Notes: a model not told the origin generated them from the sequence alone. Shown: positions 1-8,864, numbered from the stretch's first letter. The stretch: DNA of 26,311 bases from Rhizophagus sp. LPA8_4_AMF (GCA_021464525.1 JADRCO010000798.1:1-26311), one strand, 5' to 3'. A program made the numbers and translations.

Positions 1-274
1 CAAAACAATGCTAAAATTTAAATTTTTCTAGTTAAAAAGAATTTGTAAAAAAAAAAAATTTTAAGCAACGGGCTCGCTTTATTAATAATATAGCAAGAGA
101 CACGCAAAATAAATGCATGATGACGTTTCTATGTCAATATACACGATTATCTTAACTACAAAGTATGTCTTGCTATTAATATTTAATATTTATTATTTAT
201 TTAGAAAGTAATTACAGTGAATACAAGAGATAAAAGTTACTAATTGTAAGATTAATTACAAAAGGTAAGTGTGA

Positions 275-453
275 ATGATGCTAGTTATTCTAACCTGCCA
301 TCCACCAAAAGGCAGACCTACCCTTCGTGATCTATAATTAGAGAACGTAGTCGCTGTTATAAATCCGGACTTAGAAGAAAAAGATTATCTAAATATAAAT
401 AAAAAATCTATGTGATATTGTATAAGAAATTGTTAGAGGTCCACCGAATTTAG
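275..453 (+). pseudogene. Decayed coding relic, unknown protein
   Basis: A reading frame opens at ATG 275 and runs to TGA 413-415, with one internal TAA at 335-337. The peptide after that TAA is coherent and acidic (LENVVAVINPDLEEKDYL). The coding-like stretch then continues in another frame from about 415 to TAG 451-453 (ILYKKLLEVHRI). One internal stop and one frame change suggest an old gene or transposon piece under no selection. I do not recognise the family. The acidic and basic composition and runs of non-AT codons set it apart from the surrounding AT-rich DNA. It could also be part of the next relic (471-753), since the strand agrees and the gap is only 17 bases. Confidence 0.3.
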
Positions 454-470
454 AACTGTAGGTGACTTAA

Positions 471-753
471 CGAGTTCAAGACCAAGAAGAAGCCTTGCGT
501 GTCCATAAGATACTGATATATGATATTCCAAGTACCTGGAAGCCGCAGAAGATTTTAGCGGAACTAAAGTTGAAGTGAAAAATATTCGGCGGCATTATTT
601 CGCGGTCGTGCTTAAAAATTTTCTTTTCATCTTCTGTGACGTTCACAGTGAAAGATTTTTTATGATATTGTTTCCCTTTTTTCTATTGTTTGAAAGCATC
701 ATTACGCAAACAGCGATGGACTTCGAGCGGCACAACGTTTTTACCCAACTATC
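471..753 (+). pseudogene. Relic resembling a retrotransposon ORF1 (RRM-like) segment
   Basis: An open frame after TAA 468-470 runs to TGA 576-578 and contains VHKILIYDIPSTWKPQKIL. A pattern of basic residue, Ile/Val, short hydrophobic strand, then IP..W...KI resembles the first strand and helix of the RRM-like domain in ORF1 proteins of fungal non-LTR elements; this comparison is from memory and weak. Coding-like sequence continues in another frame from 569 (VEVKNIRRHYFAVVLKNF) to the TGA ending at 756. No ATG begins a full protein, so this is an internal fragment with a frameshift near 570. The alternative is an unrelated fungal gene relic. Confidence 0.3.
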
Positions 754-759
754 GTGAAT

Positions 760-1270
760 TTCTTTCGAAACTAAAGAGCAATAAACAAAATAAATATCAG
801 AACATAACATTTCAATTCTTTCCGCATACAAGATCTTGCAGATTTTTGAGCCTCTAATAGTTAAATTATTTCACGTTCTATAATGTCATGTCGTCTCCAA
901 ATGATTTTGTATCATATGTCTTGTCTTGTTAGTTTCCATGGATAATTGTGTGTATGAGTAAACGAGGATCAGTCCTTTCAATTACGTAAAAATGATTAAT
1001 AATATTATCTCTACAATTTTATATAATTAGATAGAATTAATTAATTACTTTTTTAAAGAGTTGGTCATTGATGAAAAATTGGTTTTGAAATTATATATAT
1101 ATATATTATAGTCTCAAATAACTAATTAAGAAATCATTTTAAAAAATTCCCTACAGAAAATTAAGTAATTAAAATTCCTTTAAATAATTTTGCGTTCAGC
1201 TCAAGACTTAACATCCAGTTAGGTTACCATCCAAGCATTTTAAATAATTATCAGGTTGTTCAAAATCAAA
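760..1270. other. AT-rich stretch without a recognisable gene
   Basis: This stretch has frequent stops in all frames. It holds an (AT)n run near 1096-1110 and many short poly-A/T tracts. I see no RNA gene or element ends. It precedes the start codon of the Crinkler-type pseudogene and so could contain its former promoter, but no motif marks it. Confidence 0.4.
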
Positions 1271-1696
1271 ATGGCAAATAATACACCATCTACTATTACT
1301 CTCATTTGCGTTGTTAAAAGAAATACATACACATTCCTCTCCTGTTGATATCGATAGTAATAAGCTCGTTGGTCATCTCAAGGATGTTATTAAAGAGAAA
1401 AACGTAATGCCTTTGCTAGTATTGATGCTGATGACTTAAAGCTATGGAAGGTATGTATTCGTGATGATAAACTTGATGAACTTCGAGAACTTAAAAGCGA
1501 TGATGAGTTGCTCGCGACATACCTCAAAGACATATTCATGTTATTATCTTTCCACCTTCTCACCTGCAACGCCTAAAATCGCAAATCAATTAAATAATTT
1601 TCATATTGCCGCAAATAAGTTGCTTCAAGGTACTTTAGATAGAATATACCATACATTCTTTTATTTTGCGTTGGATTCTAACAAGAAACCTATATA
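1271..1696 (+). pseudogene. Crinkler (CRN)-type effector pseudogene, N-terminal domain with frameshifts
   Basis: Pieces of the conserved CRN N-terminal domain lie in order but in different frames. Frame of ATG 1271 gives MANNTPSTITLICVVK. The next frame from about 1332 gives PVDIDSNKLVGHLKDVIKEK. From 1406 comes AFASIDADDLKLWKV and, further on, SDDELLAT. From 1528 comes HIHVIIFPPS, matching the HVxVxxP signature that ends the domain. At least three frameshifts separate these blocks, and the first frame ends in TGA. A final stretch in a fourth position (SPATPKIANQLNNFHIAANK) runs to TAG 1694-1696. In other species CRN proteins are modular host-targeted effectors with a ubiquitin-like N-terminal domain; AM fungi carry many. 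The order and spacing fit one ancestral gene, not several. Sequencing error is a less likely source of this many breaks. Confidence 0.75.
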
Positions 1697-1707
1697 GCTA
1701 TTAAATT

Positions 1708-2012
1708 GATTTATCATTCAGAAAACAACGCAAATCTTTAATTTGGTGTGATGACACAGATGAACTCCTTCTTGTGGGCCCCGGTATAAAAAGCTTTTCT
1801 AAAGTAATTATTTATCTTAAAGGTGTTCTATCTTACCCCAACATAATTCTTTCTTTGTAAAAAAAAAGATCAAGGCGATATTTCTAAAGAAAAGGACTAT
1901 ACATCAGAAGATGATCTTGAAGTATTAAGAAGTTTTGAGTTCAATGTGTGATCCAGAGCATGTTAAGAAAGAAGTAAAGTTTTATGGAATGGAACATCTC
2001 AATTTAATCTAA
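1708..2012 (+). pseudogene. Coding-like debris downstream of the CRN relic (possible effector C-terminal region)
   Basis: Three peptide-like blocks follow the CRN domain on the same strand. Frame 1708-1860 gives LIWCDDTDELLLVGPGIKSF and ends at TAA 1858-1860. Frame 1868-1951 is acidic (DLEVLRSFEFNV) and ends at TGA. Frame 1944-2012 begins MCDPEHVKKEVKFYGMEHLN and ends at TAA. The last two overlap by a few bases, as expected of a single frameshift inside one ancestral exon. Position and strand suggest the effector domain that followed the CRN N-terminus, but I recognise no known CRN C-terminal domain. It could instead be an unrelated adjacent gene. Confidence 0.35.
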
Positions 2013-2237
2013 AGAAGATACATGGCTATATAAATTACCTTATAAATAAATTTTGATTTTCATAAAAGTGTAATATTAATAGCAAAGGGTTTTTGCAATA
2101 AAAAATAATCTTTTAGTAAATTAGCCTTTAATTAAAGAAATTATAGTAACGATAGATATCAGGCGCAACGTTTATTATAGAAAAATTCGCGATAATATTT
2201 CAAATTCGCGCTTAAGAATTTTAATTAAAAATAAATA

Positions 2238-2442
2238 TTAATCATTATATACTGCTTTGATACACTTTTTTAATGATTCTTTAACATCTGATTCCATGAT
2301 TTGCAAAATTTCGTGCCCTCCGCTGCTCAATTAGAGCAGCGGTCTGCTCGTCCGACCATTCAGTACGAGTAGAGGTAGATGACCGATGATGATGAGGTGA
2401 AGTACGAGGAGAGGTAATCTAACTGTAAGAGCCTCTTCCCAT
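2238..2442 (-). pseudogene. Broken Myb/SANT-like DNA-binding domain fragment
   Basis: From ATG 2442 a frame reads MGRGSYS, a TAG, then a Ser/Thr/His-rich linker and TEWSDEQTAALIEQRRAR, ending at TAA 2281-2283. The block W-[ST]-D-E-Q-x-x-x-L-[IL]-x-x-[RK] is the typical first helix of Myb/SANT-like (trihelix) domains, which are abundant in fungi of this kind and often transposon-linked. Helices two and three are missing. In another frame the DNA continues as MESDVKESLKKCIKAVYND to TAA 2238-2240, which looks like a genuine C-terminus. A deletion plus a frameshift seems to have joined the two ends. The copy is non-functional unless the TAG lies in an intron. Confidence 0.45.
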
Positions 2443-2519
2443 ACATAATCTTCCACTTTTCTTTATGAACTATAATATTCCGCCTATACTTGTAAACGTC
2501 AATGTTAAATAAATCTTCA

Positions 2520-2527
2520 ACTGTAAG
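2520..2527. repeat. Left target site duplication of the MITE
   Basis: ACTGTAAG directly precedes the element's TAGGG end and matches 2866-2873 exactly. Confidence 0.85.
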
Positions 2528-2865
2528 TAGGGATGGAATCGGTTCAAAATGAGTCGACTCGAGTCGATTCTGGAACCGATCTTAAATTTAAAAGATTCTG
2601 GGTCTCTTGGGCTTAAAACTACTTTTAACCATAAAAACCGTTCTGGACTTCGAACCGATTTTGAACCGACTTCAAGAACCGACTCAAATTGAGTCATCTG
2701 ACGATTACATACCAACTATCATTTGAAGGCCAATCAAAATTTTTCTGATTGATCATCATCACATGCTCTACTTGTGTCTTAAATTTGATGCACGTAGCTC
2801 ATTTTTTTATTTATTAGAGCCGATGTGGAACCGAATTAGAACCGATGAACCGATTTCCATCCCTA
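2528..2865. mobile_element. hAT-type MITE (338 bp) with terminal inverted repeats
   Basis: The left end TAGGGATGGAATCGGTTC and the right end GAACCGATTTCCATCCCTA are inverted repeats of about 19 bp that differ by a one-base indel. Perfect 8-bp duplications ACTGTAAG flank the element at 2520-2527 and 2866-2873. An 8-bp duplication and TAGGG-type ends are hallmarks of the hAT superfamily. The interior carries many GAACCGAT/ATCGGTTC motifs in both orientations near both ends, as expected of subterminal transposase-binding sites. No transposase is encoded; the 81-codon frame on the minus strand is a by-product of these repeats. It is a non-autonomous element needing a hAT transposase in trans. Intact ends and perfect duplications suggest fairly recent insertion. 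Confidence 0.88.
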
Positions 2866-2873
2866 ACTGTAAG
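2866..2873. repeat. Right target site duplication of the MITE
   Basis: ACTGTAAG directly follows the CCCTA end and matches 2520-2527. A further ACTGTAAG occurs at about 2421-2428, just upstream, probably by chance or as an older site. Confidence 0.85.
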
Positions 2874-2879
2874 GCCTGA

Positions 2880-3419
2880 CCGATTTTAATAATTTCGCTA
2901 ATTCCTGCGTATAATTCTAACCCATATTCTCAACCAGGGGAAAGAAAAGAGGTTCGGAAGTTGGCAAAAAAGCCAGAAATTATAAATACGCCTGAACAAA
3001 AATAGTTGGAAGAATCGCAATACATAAATAACAGATTAATAAATAATAAAATCACCATTACTGCAATACTGCCTATTTCACTTTTGTTCTCTCGCACGTT
3101 GAATTCTCTGGGTGATTATTTTACGAAAACTCTCCAACTTTATTCCTTAAACTCGTACACAAACATTGTTGAAATTTCGAAATTATATGATACCCTTGTA
3201 TATGGGATACAATCATGTCATTTAAGAATTTCATCGGAACAATTGTTTAATCGGTTCATGTTTAATTTTCTGCGCAATAGGAAAACAAGATTAGCTCTTC
3301 AAATAGCGTATTATAATGTATATAATGGATCAACAAACCATAAATTATACCTAGTTCTTTATACTCGTCGCTTAAAGTATGGTAAGTATGGTCACGTCTA
3401 TAACATCTTTGTCTTTTAA
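2880..3419 (+). pseudogene. 180-codon frame with one TAG, unknown protein
   Basis: From the codon after TGA 2877-2879 to the TAA ending at 3419, this frame has only one stop, TAG 3003-3005. That is unusual in DNA this AT-rich. The part before the TAG is hydrophilic (SQPGERKEVRKLAKKPEI). The 137 codons after it are richer in Leu, Ile, Tyr and Asn (LGDYFTKTLQLYSLNSYTN, LFNRFMFNFLRNRKTRLALQ). No ATG starts the long part, so it is either a spliced gene whose intron spans the TAG or a pseudogene with a nonsense mutation. The MITE lies immediately upstream and may have cut it off from its promoter or first exon. I do not recognise the family. Confidence 0.35.
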
Positions 3420-3470
3420 GAATTTGTTAGAACAAGCATCACGAATATCCCATAATGGATTAAGAAATAC

Positions 3471-3650
3471 TTACCAGTTACTCCTTTCGATGAGGTCTTT
3501 TTTAATTTCTTGATTCCATTGTTCGCGTTGGACTTCTTTAAATGGGAGAGTTGAACCAACCTTATGATAACGAGCTACTTTGTCTGCAAAATACTTTTCG
3601 GATCTATTTGGGTAAAATATCTTCCCACCTTTAATAAAAATTGGGTCATA
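3471..3650 (-). CDS. Candidate exon of an unknown gene, ending at a consensus 5' splice site
   Basis: Minus-strand frame with a well-mixed, charged peptide (YFADKVARYHKVGSTLPF, then VQREQWNQEIKKDLIERSN). It ends in W then TAA if unspliced. The same place holds a perfect donor, GTAAGT, starting at 3474, and a plausible 62-base intron ends at AG 3414-3413 after a CTAAC branch-like motif. If spliced there, the junction itself would create TGA after the final Asn. The upstream boundary is unclear; pyrimidine-rich tracts and AG dinucleotides near 3625-3660 could be acceptors. It faces the frame that ends at 3419. The family is not recognised, and the fragment could be a relic. Confidence 0.35.
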   Translation of the reverse strand, partial: YDPIFIKGGKIFYPNRSEKYFADKVARYHKVGSTLPFKEVQREQWNQEIKKDLIERSNW

Positions 3651-4014
3651 AGAAAAAAAAGAAATGTGCAAAAAAAAAGAATGAAACAAAAATTTTCATT
3701 GATATTTCGATTTGTTAAATAATAAAAATTTTTTTAAGGTATATATATGTACAGTATATAGTCGAAAATAATTATTTAAAAATAATATTGTTTGTTTGTT
3801 TTGTTTGAATCAATCAGGATTGCAGTCGCTATTTTTCAATAATACGAATATTTTTCAACAGAAGGAAATTATTATTAAACATATATGTGTACTATATTTT
3901 TTTTAACGAATCATATTAAACAATCATAAGCCAATACTTAATAATGGATAAGGAGTAACTAAAAAAAGCTATAAAAGTTTTAAATTACTTTTTTTTTTCT
4001 TCTGAAACCTTGTT

Positions 4015-4213
4015 TTATTCAAGAATAACTTTTCGCGCAGGATCAAATCGGTCGAATAATGGTTTACTTGCGTGATTGTAGATATAATCATCGATGGTAA
4101 GGAGATAACATCAAAGTAATTGTTTCAAAACGATTTTTTTTTTCAGTCTTGTATTGGAATATTGGATGTGAAGACATAAAAATCTGATTCGCTGTAGCAA
4201 ACAATGGGGACAT
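4015..4213 (-). pseudogene. Small frameshifted coding relic, unknown
   Basis: ATG 4213 opens a 41-codon frame (MSPLFATANQIFMSSHPIFQ and on) that stops at TGA 4088-4090. From 4095 another frame carries on with IDDYIYNHASKPLFDRFDPA and ends at TAA 4015-4017. The two overlap by a few bases, as a single frameshift would give. Both peptides have normal composition, unlike the flanking DNA. The family is unknown; a 66-residue protein interrupted once is the simplest reading. Confidence 0.3.
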
Positions 4214-4827
4214 TTCTTATTTCATATATTTAAAGCCCCTGTAATAAACATAAGAAAATGATTATGATTTATTAGTTAGCGAGGAAACGGATTTCATGAC
4301 TCAGCCAAGCTATTTGTTTACGGGAGAGAACAAAAAGAGCTATTAACTCTGCTACAAAGTCCTTGAATATTTATGTATATCCGACGTTATGCCATAAAAT
4401 ATTTCAATATATTTTACCTATTGGCAATTTCATATATTATTCACGCTCGTTTCGTGCTTGGACGACAGAAGGTTAGACCAACCTGATGCAAATGATGTCA
4501 CAGATATGTTATTTCTCTTAATATCGGTTTACTATTAAACCTGATGAAAGTAATTCATTCATTCTATTAAGTATAACAAGTTGTAATCATATCAATTACC
4601 AAGTTAACCAGATCGTTTTTTTATTACGTCACATCACGTCACCTCGGACACCATTGTTCTGTAAGAAAACGGTATAGTCATGTGAAAATGATTGGAAGTT
4701 GAAAGTTAACTCTTAGTAATTTTTATTTATTTTACTACATATAAATAAAATACATTCATTTTAATACAAAATAACTCATAAAACATAATGTCCTATTTAA
4801 ATTATATATATATAATATACTATATTT
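4214..4827. other. Gap downstream of the GRF gene, one short coding-like frame
   Basis: Mostly AT-rich DNA. Between 4280 and 4366 (+) one frame reads FHDSAKLFVYGREQKELLTL before TGA; the other two frames are also partly open there, so the reading is uncertain. An (AT)n run sits at about 4803-4818, just past the GRF gene stop. A short CACGTCACATCACGTCAC-like stretch lies near 4627-4641. No element ends were found. Confidence 0.3.
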
Positions 4828-5945
4828 TTAACGTCGTCTCTTCAAATCTTGATTTTCTTCTTGTAATACATTATTTTCACGTTCCAATAATCTCTTTTCA
4901 GCTTTTAATACTTCATTTTCACGTTTATATAATTCGTTTTCTCTATTGACGATCTCAAGTTCTCTCATTAATTTCTCAACTTCCTTCTTCGCTTCTTCAT
5001 AATCTTTTTTGGCTTCTTGAGTATTATTATACCATTTTTTAAAATTCTTATCTTTAAATAAAGAAAGGGAGATGTTAAAAAGATTTATTCCATATATATA
5101 ATTCAATTTTTTAAAAATTTTACTTTACCTTGTTGTACTAGATGATTTTGCATTATATCCAATAATTGTGGAGATGAATATTTTGGTACGTTTTCCCAAT
5201 TACTAAACACGGCCGGACTACGAGTGTATATATCACCGGTTAAAGTATGCGTTTCAGCAACGGGATTTGTTATCCTATTAGTTGATGATCTATTGGTAGT
5301 TGTTACATTACTTGTGTTTGAAAGAGCTTGTGATGAAACTCTATTGTGACTATTATGACTCCTACTAGGATTTTCTATCACATCATTATCATTATATGGT
5401 GAGGTATTAACTTCTTCTCTCATCATAATATTATTTTTATTATCATCGTTAACATCATCATCATTACGATATGTATCTTGTGTATCTCGTGCAGTAGATG
5501 ATGATTCACCAGTCACATCAGCATTTTCCCATCTGAAGTAATTACATTTCTCTGAATGATCACGACCACCAAATTTACTACACGACCAAAACCATCTTCC
5601 TTTATTTGCTGTATTTGCTTTAACCTCTCTAAGTACAGGTTCAAGACCACATTTACAATTTTTCACTTCTACTCTTTGTTGTGATTGTCGTATTGGTATA
5701 TTATTTATAGATGAAAATGAAGTAGAACTTTGCATAGTTACTCGAGGTGCAGAATTACTTCTTGGTCGTAGGTGAGGTGTTTGCATTTCAGTTGAATAAT
5801 TTTGATGAAGAGAAGTTTCATTTATATCATGAAAACCTAAATAATTTTGTGGATGAGAATTATCGTTTAAATCATGAAAACCAGAAAAATCTTGTGGATG
5901 AGAATTTCCATTTAAATTATGAATATTTGATGGTATAGTTCCCAT
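4828..5945 (-). CDS. GRF-type zinc-finger protein with C-terminal coiled coil (two exons)
   Basis: Exon 1 runs 5945-5129 and exon 2 5051-4828; removal of a 77-base GT..AG intron (5128-5052, phase 1) gives 346 residues. Residues 8-52 hold three degenerate 15-residue repeats of the type NSHPQ[DN][FY]xGFHD. A GRF zinc finger spans about 95-142: Cys97-x-Cys99-Gly, then NKGRWFWSC with Cys122, and Cys134-NYFRWE. GRF fingers bind single-stranded nucleic acid in TOP3A, APE2 and NEIL3, but occur alone in many fungal and plant proteins of unknown role. A Ser/Asn/Asp-rich linker (143-250) follows, then a Lys/Glu-rich coiled coil (about 283-343) likely to dimerise. ATG 5945 is the first in frame and gives the repeats intact. 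Without splicing, exon 1 would end eight codons past the donor and exon 2 would lack an ATG. No catalytic domain is present. Probably a nuclear nucleic-acid-binding protein; exact role unknown. Confidence 0.85.
5052..5128 (-). other. Intron of the GRF gene
   Basis: The donor is G|GTAAAG at 5128 and the acceptor TTTAAAG ends at 5052, preceded by a TTTAAC branch-like motif and pyrimidine-rich CTCCCTTTCTTT. Splicing joins G to AT to make an Asp codon and puts the coiled coil in frame with the zinc-finger exon, which strongly supports it. Confidence 0.8.
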
Positions 5946-6428
5946 AATTAATTATTTAATCTAATCAAAAAATCTTTTTTTTAACTTTTACTGGTCAAAA
6001 TAAAAAAAAAGATTTTTTTTTTTTTTTTTGATATATAAAAAAAAATAGGGAGTCAAAGAGAAAGACGGTCAAGACGAAATGTAACAGCTAAATAATTGCG
6101 GCAAATGCGGCAAATGTTTGGCAAATGTCAATCAATGCTATATTTCGTTAACAAGATTCATTCCTAGATGTTTGATAAACTAAGATTAAACTAAAAATGG
6201 AAAATTAATTTTAGAATAGAAAACTTCTTGATCACACATAAAAACAATGATTAAATATAGTCGATTATCGATCTCAAATTTAGTTAATTAGTATAAACAA
6301 AAAAAATTTTCATTTAATAATTAAAACATTGTTATGTTATACAAAAATCATTGTTTTACTAAATGTTAAACCAATAATAATTTTACAAATATTTGTCTGA
6401 CTGCGCATCCCGTCCTTCGACCGTTGAA
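5946..6428. other. Upstream region of the GRF gene
   Basis: Directly upstream of the start codon lie long poly-A and poly-T tracts (about 5965-6050), common in nucleosome-depleted fungal promoters. At 6098-6126 there is a small tandem repeat, GCGGCAAAT twice and then a diverged TTGGCAAAT. No TATA box can be chosen among the many AT-rich sites. Confidence 0.35.
6098..6126. repeat. Short tandem repeat of GCGGCAAAT
   Basis: Two perfect 9-bp copies at 6098-6106 and 6107-6115 are followed by a longer, diverged copy ending GGCAAAT. It lies about 150 bp upstream of the GRF start codon and could be a regulatory repeat or a random minisatellite. Confidence 0.5.
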
Positions 6429-6784
6429 CCAAATATATTTTAGTTTATATTATTAATCATTTATTTTTTACGCCAAATGAATCATCCTCACATGGAGGAA
6501 ATAATCGTCAAAATAATATTAACTATTTAATGAACAAATTCAGGGGAACGTCTATTGTGAGTCAGGTTTTGGCTTTCGGTGTTTGGCGGTTTTTACGGTT
6601 TTTAGAAGATTTTTATTTAAGAATATTCTTGGAACAATTCCGAGTGGTTCAATTAAAATTGTATCAGCTCAACACTTGGGGCAGAAAAAAAAATATGTAT
6701 ATAAATTTATTTATTATAATACAATGTATGAAAAAAGTAATTGATTTTTTCTTTTTATCATATGAATTACGGGCAATACAATAA
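6429..6784 (+). other. 118-codon open frame of doubtful coding status
   Basis: The frame is open from after TGA (about 6428) to the TAA ending at 6784. The middle part is plausible protein (NESSSHGGNNRQNNINYLMN, then SIVSQVLAFGVWRFLRFLED), and the first ATG is at 6530. The C-terminal third is a low-complexity Ile/Phe/Lys run derived from AT-rich DNA. The Trp/Arg/Leu/Phe mix could be an amphipathic or membrane segment. I recognise no family. It may be an exon whose true 3' end is near 6690, or a chance frame. Confidence 0.25.
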
Positions 6785-7230
6785 TGTTAAAATGTTTAAA
6801 AATGTAATAAAAAGAGTTTTACAAGAATATAAAAGAAGTTTTCTTTTATTCTGAAATAAAAAGTTGAATCTATATGTAGTTAAAATAAAATTTTTTAATA
6901 AGACCAAATTTGAGTTTTTAAAGATTACTGTGGACACATTGATAACCTCACTCAGTATAGTATTTCCTTTTTTTTTCGAATCATGATGTTTCACTAAAGT
7001 TTTTAATGACTTTTTATAAATGATTCTAAATTCATGAAATTTATTGAAAGCAATATGATTTACTATCATGTCATTAATATGAATATATTAAGCAAAAATT
7101 GATATTTATTAGACAATGATCTACGCAATCATATATATTCCAAAACTATTTGTTTTTTTTACGATCATTTGATTGATTGTGAGCGATCATAGGCTTTCAA
7201 ATTTGTGTGTGGGAAGTTTTATTTATCTAA
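6785..7230. other. AT-rich gap
   Basis: A 100-codon minus-strand frame (6767-7069) exists but is Lys/Asn/Phe/Leu-rich, begins inside low-complexity DNA and looks like chance. Nothing else can be supported. Confidence 0.3.
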
Positions 7231-7407
7231 CTTTTCTTTTGGGTTACTTTGGATGACGCTTTGAAAATACCTAAAAAAGATGGTAGGGAAATCGAAAAAG
7301 AATTAGCCAAAGGCACAATGTCACTTTACGTCATTTTTTTTTCGGTAGCTGCGTTTATTGCGCCAAAAAAAAAATCAGATGATTCGTTATATATTATATA
7401 TATTTAA
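7231..7407 (+). other. 58-codon open frame, possible exon
   Basis: Open from after TAA 7228-7230 to TAA 7405-7407. The peptide is well mixed (WVTLDDALKIPKKDGREIEK, then ELAKGTMSLYVIFFSVAAFI), with a hydrophobic run near the end that could be a membrane helix. There is no early ATG, so it would have to be an internal or last exon. The family is unknown. Confidence 0.3.
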
Positions 7408-8479
7408 TCAAAGTGGTATGAATGGGATGTGTGAGTAATGCATTGAGGCGTCAATGTAGCGGAGAATTTATTCCATACTTTATCTTTGAGTAAATCACAA
7501 TCAAATTTACTTATTCTTCACGCGAATTCATAAGTTTTATTGATAAATTTGATAAATTGATTTTTTTGTTCAACGAACTTATCTTGCTTTTATGTTTACG
7601 ACACAGATATCGAAAATAAAATATTAAAAGAAGGTATGATATAATATTTAGAATAATTTACATTGATAAATTGTCTCTTTATATTCATAATAAAAAAAGC
7701 AAAGATGTTGTCAATCTCAAAGTCATTTTTTTATTGTTAACTTTTTAAAAATCATGATACAATTGATAAATGGTTCCACGAGTTATTTCTATTTCATATT
7801 ATAATAATATGTTTTTAAAAGAATACGTGTTCATTACCACATTCTTTTGTTAAAGCAATATCCACACAAATACATAACACTTTCCGATTGGTTTATCATA
7901 GAAAAATATTTTAAGGATATTTAAAATTTTTTTATACTGTACAACCTCTTAAAACATCCTAGCATCTACGGGATCTCTCGTTCTGTTATTTCGACCAATG
8001 AGTAAAATCTAATCCGCCCATTTGTATAATATGGTAAAAAATCAAGTATTCGATGGTCAAGAATAAAATAACGGCACTAATCAAGTGAAGCTATTTATCT
8101 TCGGCAATACAGATAAAATCATATAGTACTGTGAGGTTTAGCGAAGTAATAAAGTGAGAGAGCAATACACCAACATACAATAATTATGCAAATTTGCCCT
8201 TTTAATTACTGTATATTTTCATCCTCTGATCGATTCATCGAATTTTTTTTCCATCGGATCACGAATTTCAATAAAATACTCTTTAGTAAAAAATTTCAAG
8301 AAATCCTGAAATTCTGAAAGGATAAACTTGATTTATTTTAAAATATAATATATATATATTTGAAATAAAATTTTGTTAAATTAATTAAAAGTCAAAATTC
8401 TTAATCAACTTGCTTAAATGAATACCATTAAAAAATTTTTTTTCGTACCTCAGGATTAATTATATAAGCAACTAAAATC
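7408..8479. other. Long gap with no supported gene
   Basis: AT-rich throughout, with (AT)n runs near 7389-7408 and 8346-8360. Stops are dense on both strands. A more GC-balanced stretch at about 7945-8170 gives no coherent frame to my reading. No RNA gene or inverted repeat ends were found. Confidence 0.4.
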
Positions 8480-8759
8480 ATAATTTATAGGATATGAAAA
8501 TGTTTGAATTTAAAATATACATTTGGAGAACGTTCAGTTTGGGGATTACGATTGATCCTTCGTTTAATGTGAAGGAAAATCGGTTTCCTTTATTTATTAA
8601 AGGAGAGATATTTCTCAATTTATTCATAAATAATATTCTTTTTCTCATTTGTAAAAGTACATTACTAACTAAATAAGCTAAAGTAAAGTAGTAGTTCCAA
8701 AAGATCGATATAAATTATAATTTACCTACCCTGTGGATTCATCCACATATTCCCTACAT

Positions 8760-8864
8760 CTAAAAGTTTTTATATTCATCTGGAATTTCAGGACACGAAC
8801 TTACCCAATCTTATCCAATGACTGTTAATTTGCAGAATGCGCAACTATTTTCCTTCTTAAATAA
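8760..8864 (-). pseudogene. Cys-rich relic beside the tandem array
   Basis: Minus-strand frame with one internal TAA. It reads KENSCAFCKLTVIG, the stop, then DWVSSCPEIPDEYKNF before TAG 8760-8762. Cys-x2-Cys followed by a later Cys suggests a small zinc-binding or Cys-rich motif. The length and the internal stop mark it as a relic. The family is not identified. Confidence 0.3.

Noticed and set aside
643..831. 62-codon minus-strand frame
   Set aside because: Poor composition, no ATG context, and opposite to the coding-like plus-strand relic.
2470..2715. 81-codon minus-strand frame
   Set aside because: It lies within the MITE; its peptide is produced by the repeated CGGTTC motifs, and the element is non-coding.
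4828..5106. Coiled-coil frame as a separate 92-residue gene
   Set aside because: Its apparent start is TTG, the first codons are AT-rich intron sequence, and a phase-matched intron joins it to the zinc-finger exon.
5747..5938. 63-codon plus-strand frame
   Set aside because: Antisense shadow of the N-terminal repeats of the GRF gene.
6767..7069. 100-codon minus-strand frame
   Set aside because: Lys/Asn/Phe/Leu-rich low-complexity translation of AT-rich DNA with no recognisable motif.
8494..8676. 60-codon plus-strand frame
   Set aside because: It lies in a diverged array unit; the minus-strand reading there is more protein-like, and neither is supported.
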